From positions 992,001-1,056,000 of the forward strand of contig NZ_JAAVUW010000001.1 in assembly GCF_018449605.1 (NCBI RefSeq): a stretch of 64,000 nucleotides of DNA. Direction: 5' to 3'. Below are positions 59,319 to 64,000 of the stretch, one piece after another. The notes beneath the pieces were generated by a model. It did not search any database and had not been told where the DNA came from. It worked only from the letters and a program-made list of their open reading frames with translations. This stretch comes from Luteibacter sp. dw_328 (GTDB taxonomy: Bacteria; Pseudomonadota; Gammaproteobacteria; Xanthomonadales; Rhodanobacteraceae). Made by a program: the position numbers and the translations under genes. The first letter of the stretch is position 1. The number at the start of each line of letters is the position of its first letter.

Positions 59319-61297
59319 TTCCCGAGCTCGGCCAGTTCGCCCTTGTCCTCGCGCTCCTTCTTGCGATTGCGCAGGGCGTGCTGCCGATCGTCGGCGCGTG
59401 GCGCAATAACGCCGCGCTGATCGCCGTGGCACGACCGGCCGCCGCCGGCCAGGGCGTCTTCGTCTTCGCCGCCATGGCCGTCCTGATCTACGCCTTCCTG
59501 ACCTACGATTTCTCGGTGGCCTATGTCGCCGACAACTCGAACCTGGCGCTGCCCTGGTACTACCGCGTCACCGCGGTATGGGGTGCGCACGAGGGGTCGA
59601 TGCTGTTGTGGGTGTTCATCCTCAATGTCTGGTCGGTGGCCCTGGCCGCCTTCAGCCGCCACCTGCCGCCCGCCTTCGTGGCCCGCGTGCTCGGCGTGCT
59701 CGGCCTGATCGGCGTCGGCTTCCTCGCCTTCATCCTGTTCACATCCAACCCTTTCCTGCGCGAGCTGCCAATGCCTGCCGATGGCGGCGATCTCAACCCG
59801 GTCCTGCAGGATCCGGGCATGACCTTCCATCCGCCCGTGCTCTACATGGGGTACGTGGGTTTCTCGGTCGCCTTCGCTTTCTCGATCGCCGCCTTGCTAG
59901 GCGGCGGCATGGAGCAGGCCTGGGTGCGCTGGGCACGTCCGTGGACCAACGTCGCCTGGGCCTTCCTGACCCTCGGCATCGTCGCCGGAAGCTGGTGGGC
60001 CTATGCCGAGCTGGGCTGGGGTGGCTGGTGGTTCTGGGATCCGGTGGAGAACGCCTCGTTCATGCCGTGGCTGGTCGGCGTCGCGTTGATCCACGCGCAA
60101 GCCGTGACGGAAAAACGCGGTTCGCTGCCGGCTTGGACCATCCTGCTTTCGCTGTTCGCGTTCTCGCTGTCGCTGCTGGGCACCTTCCTGGTTCGCTCGG
60201 GCGTGCTGACCTCGGTGCATGCTTTCGCTTCCGATCCGCGCCGCGGCCTCTACATCCTCGCCTTCCTGATCATCGTCATCGGCGGCTCGCTCCTGCTCTA
60301 CGCGATCCGCGCGCCGAAGGTCGCTACCGGCAAGGCCTTCGCCCCGCTGTCGCGTGAGACAGGGATCATGGTCGCGAACCTGCTCTTCACCACGGCCGCC
60401 GCCATGGTGCTGTTAGGCACACTGTTTCCCCTGATCGGTGACGCGCTCAACCTCGGTCGGGTCTCCGTCGGACCGCCTTACTTCGGCTTCCTGTTCGTGC
60501 TGCTGATGGCGCCGGCGGTGCTTCTGCTTCCGTTCGGACCCTACCTGCGCTGGGGCCGCGCCGAAGGCAACCAGCTGACCACGATGGCCCTGCGTGCGGG
60601 CATCGCCGCGGTGATCTGCGCCATCGTCGCCGCCTTCTTCGCCCAGGGCCACCTGCGTGCCATCGCCGGCATCGGTGGTGCGGTGTGGGTCGGCGCAGGC
60701 ACCTTGTCCTATGTCATCAAGCGTTGGCGCGAGATGCCACGTGGTCGCCGTTTCCCAGCCGAGATGGCAGGCATGTTGCTGGCCCACACCGGCGTCGCGA
60801 TCTTCCTGATCGGCGTGATGCTTTCGGAATCGTTGAGTGTCGAGCGAGACGTTCGCCTCGAACCCGGCCAGACCGAGTCGGTGGGCGGTTACGACTTCCG
60901 TTTCGACGGCGTCGAGGAGACCACGGGCCCGAACTGGCGTGCCGATGAAGGCATCGTCGCCATCCTGCGCGACGGCAAGACACTGGCAACGATGCACCCG
61001 CAGAAGCGCACGTATTCGCGCGGCCAGGTGCAGACCGAATCCGCGATCGATGCCGGCCTGTTCCGGGACATCTACGTCGCCCTGGGCGAGCCGATGGAGG
61101 CGACGAACGTCAAGGGCGCATGGGCCTTGCGCCTGTATCACAAGCCCTTTGTTCGCTGGATCTGGCTGGGTGGTCTCTTCATGATGGCAGGCGGTTTCGT
61201 TGCCGCCGCGGAGCGTCGCTTCCGTGCCAAGCGAGCTCCCTCTGCCGCGGCAGCAGCGACCATCGTGACGCCGCCGACAAAGGCGTCGCTCGCATGA
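59315..61297 (+). CDS. ccmF: Cytochrome c heme lyase subunit CcmF
   Basis: 660 residues from GTG 59315. About 15 hydrophobic helices with the WWD domain [20 protein letters not shown] and conserved His in [20 protein letters not shown] periplasmic loop near residues 500-610 precedes the final helix. It reduces and ligates heme to apocytochrome c. The stop overlaps ccmG by 4 bases. Confidence 0.97.
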   Translation: MIPELGQFALVLALLLAIAQGVLPIVGAWRNNAALIAVARPAAAGQGVFVFAAMAVLIYAFLTYDFSVAYVADNSNLALPWYYRVTAVWGAHEGSMLLWVFILNVWSVALAAFSRHLPPAFVARVLGVLGLIGVGFLAFILFTSNPFLRELPMPADGGDLNPVLQDPGMTFHPPVLYMGYVGFSVAFAFSIAALLGGGMEQAWVRWARPWTNVAWAFLTLGIVAGSWWAYAELGWGGWWFWDPVENASFMPWLVGVALIHAQAVTEKRGSLPAWTILLSLFAFSLSLLGTFLVRSGVLTSVHAFASDPRRGLYILAFLIIVIGGSLLLYAIRAPKVATGKAFAPLSRETGIMVANLLFTTAAAMVLLGTLFPLIGDALNLGRVSVGPPYFGFLFVLLMAPAVLLLPFGPYLRWGRAEGNQLTTMALRAGIAAVICAIVAAFFAQGHLRAIAGIGGAVWVGAGTLSYVIKRWREMPRGRRFPAEMAGMLLAHTGVAIFLIGVMLSESLSVERDVRLEPGQTESVGGYDFRFDGVEETTGPNWRADEGIVAILRDGKTLATMHPQKRTYSRGQVQTESAIDAGLFRDIYVALGEPMEATNVKGAWALRLYHKPFVRWIWLGGLFMMAGGFVAAAERRFRAKRAPSAAAAATIVTPPTKASLA

Positions 61298-61836
61298 CCC
61301 GCCTGTTGCCCTTGTTCGGTTTCCTCGTGCTCGTCGGCCTGTTCGGCTTCGGCATCTGGTGGAACACCCACCACGACCAGCACGAGATCGTGTCGCCGCT
61401 GATCAACAAGCCGGCGCCCGCCTTCGCCCTGCCCGTCCTCGATGAGGCGAGCCGCACCGTTACCAAGGCCTCGCTGCTGGGCAAGCCCTACTTCCTCAAC
61501 GTGTTCGCCAGCTGGTGCATCGAGTGCGTGCATGAGCACCCGCTGCTGATGACCGAAATGAAGCAGCTCGGCCTGCCCCTGGTTGGCTTCAACTACAAGG
61601 ACGACCCGAACGAGGCCACGGCCTGGCTGGCCGAACACGGCAATCCGTTCGACGTGATCGCTGTCGATCGTGAAGGTCGCAGCGGCATCGACTTCGGCGT
61701 GTATGCGGCACCCGAAACCTTTCTCATCGATGCGAAAGGTGTCATTCGCTACAAGCGCATCGGGCCGATAACGCCCGAGGTCATCGACAGGGAAATCCGT
61801 CCGGCACTCGCCGCGCTCGCGAAGGAAACCCCGTGA
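61294..61836 (+). CDS. ccmG: Thiol:disulfide interchange protein CcmG/DsbE
   Basis: 180 residues from ATG 61294. A membrane anchor (residues 5-22) and a thioredoxin fold follow, with FASWCIECVHEHP as the active site (CIEC), GVYAAPETFLIDAKG as the cis-Pro loop and the acidic groove FNYKDDPNEATAWL. It keeps CcmH or the cytochrome CxxCH reduced. Its active site dipeptide is Ile-Glu, not the more common Pro-Thr or Val-Pro. Confidence 0.94.
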   Translation: MTRLLPLFGFLVLVGLFGFGIWWNTHHDQHEIVSPLINKPAPAFALPVLDEASRTVTKASLLGKPYFLNVFASWCIECVHEHPLLMTEMKQLGLPLVGFNYKDDPNEATAWLAEHGNPFDVIAVDREGRSGIDFGVYAAPETFLIDAKGVIRYKRIGPITPEVIDREIRPALAALAKETP

Positions 61837-62276
61837 TCCGCCGCGCGCTGCTCATCCTGGGCCTCTTCCTGCTGCCTGTGCTGTGTGCCGCCCAGGCGAT
61901 CCAGCCGTTGCCATTTCGCGACCATGCGGAAGAAGTGCGCTTCCAGCACCTCAGCGCCGAACTGCGCTGCCCGATGTGCCAGAACGAAACGCTTGCCGAT
62001 TCCAATGCGCCCATCGCGCACGATCTGCGACGCCAGGTGTTCGAAATGATGGAGGCGGGCAAGAGCGACGACGAGATCAAGGCGTACCTCGTCGACCGCT
62101 ATTCGCGGTTCGTCCTCTACAAACCACCGGTCGAACCGAGCACCTGGCTGCTCTGGTTCGGTCCGCTCGCGCTGCTTGCCATCGGTGGCATCGTCGTTGC
62201 GGTACAGGTGCGCCGCCGCGCGCGCCAGGCACCCGTCGATACGACGCCGATCAACGATACCGGGGACGATTGGTGA
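61833..62276 (+). CDS. ccmH: Cytochrome c maturation protein CcmH (CcmL/NrfF-like)
   Basis: 147 residues from GTG 61833, overlapping ccmG by 4 bases. A signal peptide (ends VLCAAQA) is followed by the redox motif LRCPMCQNETLADSNAPIAH. One C-terminal transmembrane helix is WLLWFGPLALLAIGGIVVAV. It forms a mixed disulfide with apocytochrome c. CcmI is a separate gene. Confidence 0.95.
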   Translation: MIRRALLILGLFLLPVLCAAQAIQPLPFRDHAEEVRFQHLSAELRCPMCQNETLADSNAPIAHDLRRQVFEMMEAGKSDDEIKAYLVDRYSRFVLYKPPVEPSTWLLWFGPLALLAIGGIVVAVQVRRRARQAPVDTTPINDTGDDW

Positions 62277-62962
62277 CTTACGCGTTTTATCTCGCCGCCG
62301 GGGTCATGCTGGCCCTCGCGCTGGCCCTGCTTCTCGTTCCGATCGTTCGCCACGGCCGCCGCCATGGTCGCTCGCGCGGCGTCTTCGCGTTACTCATTGC
62401 GATCGCCGTGGTCGTGCCGCTGGCCAGCGTGGGCCTGTACGCCCTGGTCGGCACGCCGTCGACACTGGGCGGCGTCGAGCCAGCGAAGGAAATGGATGTC
62501 AACGAAGCGATCACCGCGCTGCGTGCGCGGCTGAAGGACCACCCGGAAGACGCCCAGGGCTGGCTCCTGCTCGGCCAGACGTACACCATGCTCAAGCAAC
62601 CAGCCCAGGCACGCGACGCCTACGACGGCGCGCTCAAGGTCGACCCGACCAATGGTGCCGCCATGGTTGGCTGGGCCGAGGCCGACTCTCTGATGCGTGA
62701 CGACCATCGCATCGAGGGGCGCGCACTCGACCTGCTCCAGGCGGCCGTGACCGCGAATCCGCAGAACCAGCGCGCGTTGTGGCTGCTCGGCATCAGCCAG
62801 TTCCAGCACGAGCGATACGCCGAGGCGTCAGCCACCTGGAAGACGCTGCAGCCGATGCTGGATCCGGATTCGAACGTCGCGCATGCCGTGGCCGAGCAGA
62901 TCGCGCAGGCCGACAAGCGCGCCGCGACCCAAACCCGTGGCACCATGAGCGGCATCCATTGA
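62273..62962 (+). CDS. ccmI: Cytochrome c biogenesis TPR protein CcmI
   Basis: 229 residues from GTG 62273 (GTGA overlap with ccmH). Two N-terminal transmembrane helices (about residues 4-22 and 33-55) are followed by a TPR domain: EAITALRARLKDHPEDAQGW, YTMLKQPAQARDAYDGALKV and LDLLQAAVTANPQNQRAL. It acts as apocytochrome chaperone for the CcmF/H ligase. It is shorter than typical CcmI (about 400 residues) because the C-terminal periplasmic extension is missing. Confidence 0.92.
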   Translation: MTYAFYLAAGVMLALALALLLVPIVRHGRRHGRSRGVFALLIAIAVVVPLASVGLYALVGTPSTLGGVEPAKEMDVNEAITALRARLKDHPEDAQGWLLLGQTYTMLKQPAQARDAYDGALKVDPTNGAAMVGWAEADSLMRDDHRIEGRALDLLQAAVTANPQNQRALWLLGISQFQHERYAEASATWKTLQPMLDPDSNVAHAVAEQIAQADKRAATQTRGTMSGIH

Positions 62963-62973
62963 AGGAAGTCCCC

Positions 62974-64000
62974 ATGGGCGACGCCCGCCGCTACCACCCG
63001 CTTTCCTCGCCATTCCGCATGAAACGCGGCGGCGAACTGCATGGCGCACGCGTCGCGTACGAAACCTGGGGCACGCTGGACAGTGAGAGGAGCAACGCTG
63101 TCCTCATCCTTACCGGCCTCTCGCCCAGCGCGCACGCCGCGGCCAATGCCGAGGATCCGTCGGCGGGCTGGTGGGACGACATGATCGGCCCCGGCAAGGC
63201 CTTCGACACTGACCGCCATTTCGTCATCTGCGTGAACTCGCTTGGCAGCGACAAGGGTTCCACCTGCCCCGCGTCGAACGACCCGGCCACCGGCGAACCC
63301 TACCGTCTCAGCTTTCCCGAGTTGTCGCTGGAAGACGTCGCCAATGCGGCCCATGAAACGGTGAGCGGGCTCGGCATCACCGAACTGGCCTGCCTCGTCG
63401 GCTGTTCGATGGGTGGTATGAGCGCGCTGGCGTACATGCTGCTGCACCCGGGCTCGGCGCGCACCCATCTCAGCGTGGACACAGCACCCCAGGCCCAGCC
63501 TTTCGCCATCGCCATCCGCTCGCTGCAGCGCGAAGCGATCCGTCTGGACCCGCACTGGAACGAGGGCCGTTACGACGACGAGCGCTGGCCGGAACACGGC
63601 ATGAGCATCGCCCGTAAGCTGGGTGTCATCACCTACCGGTCGGCGATGGAATGGAACGGCCGCTTCGCCCGCATTCGCCTGGAACCGGACCAGCGCGAGG
63701 AAAACGAACCGTTCGGTTTCGAGTTCCAGGTGGAGTCCTATCTCGAAGGCCATGCGCGACGTTTCAATCGCCAGTTCGATCCCAACAGCTACCTCTACCT
63801 CTCCCGCGCGAGCGATTGGTTCGATATTTCCGAATACGGCGATGGCGACGTCATGCGCGGCCTCGGCCACATCCAGGTCGAACGCGCCATGGTCATCGGC
63901 GTCAGCACCGACATCCTGTTTCCCCTGGAGCAGCAGGAAACCATCGCCAAGGGGCTGGAGGCGGCCGGGGCAAAGGTCGAGTTCGTGGCGCTGGACTCCC
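62974..64000 (+). CDS. MetX-family O-acyltransferase (homoserine or serine O-succinyltransferase), 3'-truncated
   Basis: 342 codons to the window edge, without a stop; ATG 62974 has GGAAG 6 bases upstream. An alpha/beta hydrolase acyltransferase: YETWGTLD, ILTGLSPSAH (oxyanion region), WWDDMIGPGKAFDT, nucleophile elbow CLVGCSMGGMSALAY (Ser about residue 148), and a later Asp (MVIGVSTDILFP). NSLGSDKGSTCPAS replaces the usual N-LGGC-GSTGP block of homoserine acetyltransferases and resembles the Xanthomonadales group described as serine O-succinyltransferases. It probably feeds cysteine or methionine synthesis. The last gene of the ccm transcription unit, 11 bases after ccmI. Confidence 0.85.
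   Translation, partial: MGDARRYHPLSSPFRMKRGGELHGARVAYETWGTLDSERSNAVLILTGLSPSAHAAANAEDPSAGWWDDMIGPGKAFDTDRHFVICVNSLGSDKGSTCPASNDPATGEPYRLSFPELSLEDVANAAHETVSGLGITELACLVGCSMGGMSALAYMLLHPGSARTHLSVDTAPQAQPFAIAIRSLQREAIRLDPHWNEGRYDDERWPEHGMSIARKLGVITYRSAMEWNGRFARIRLEPDQREENEPFGFEFQVESYLEGHARRFNRQFDPNSYLYLSRASDWFDISEYGDGDVMRGLGHIQVERAMVIGVSTDILFPLEQQETIAKGLEAAGAKVEFVALDS

Overview
The window is GC-rich, densely packed Gammaproteobacterial chromosome. Gene content fits the Xanthomonadales family Rhodanobacteraceae (Luteibacter/Dyella-like): a MetX-type O-succinyltransferase directly behind the ccm operon, kynurenine 3-monooxygenase, an XrtA-like polysaccharide export set, FeoAB with a Cys-rich partner, and many copies of a REP-like element of the type GTAGGAGCCGATTCATCGGCGA. 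The taxon is an inference from gene content and repeats; there is no rRNA or tRNA gene in the window to anchor it.

Layout. 1-4888: the end of a heavy-metal RND efflux operon (outer membrane factor, adaptor, CzcA/CusA-type pump), followed by a DUF6328 membrane protein and an unrecognised 176-residue protein. 6183-18383: eleven minus-strand genes, mostly overlapping, for envelope polysaccharide export and modification (Wza-like lipoprotein, Wzc-like chain-length protein, degenerate BY-kinase-like ATPase, outer-membrane barrel, two alpha/beta hydrolases, GalE, RIFT-barrel/toroid protein, Wzx-like flippase, GNAT, methyltransferase). It carries no glycosyltransferase, polymerase or exosortase. 18539-24770: YdcF-like protein, orphan Xre/MbcA/ParS antitoxin domain, small exported proteins, aldo/keto reductase, IspG, cardiolipin synthase. 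24861-27240: the feo iron(II) uptake operon behind a Fur-like box. 27373-32870: enoyl-CoA hydratase, glutathione peroxidase, the MetNIQ methionine importer, and PncB with an overlapping thioredoxin. 33078-38667: small redox and membrane genes, then a catalase-like peroxidase/cytochrome b561 pair divergent from an ECF sigma/anti-sigma pair; both arms carry the same promoter motif.

38786-46137: lipoprotein release (LolDC), YgfX, SdhE, SdhBADC, a 55-residue SDHAF4-like gene and YgfZ, so succinate dehydrogenase sits with three putative flavinylation or Fe-S helper genes. 46631-49435: a SleB-like hydrolase, strong terminators, two glycine-zipper lipoproteins and a TatD nuclease. 49633-54378: a MarR-controlled tripartite EmrAB/OMF drug efflux operon. 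54486-56459: PhaR and kynurenine monooxygenase. 56518-62962: the complete cytochrome c maturation operon ccmABCDEFGHI, followed after 11 bases by a MetX-family acyltransferase cut by the window edge.

REP-like elements sit only between transcription units and are absent inside the large operons. The best leads for something new are the glycosyltransferase-free export operon with its non-canonical catalytic motifs, the back-to-back ECF promoters, and the overlooked SDHAF4-like gene.
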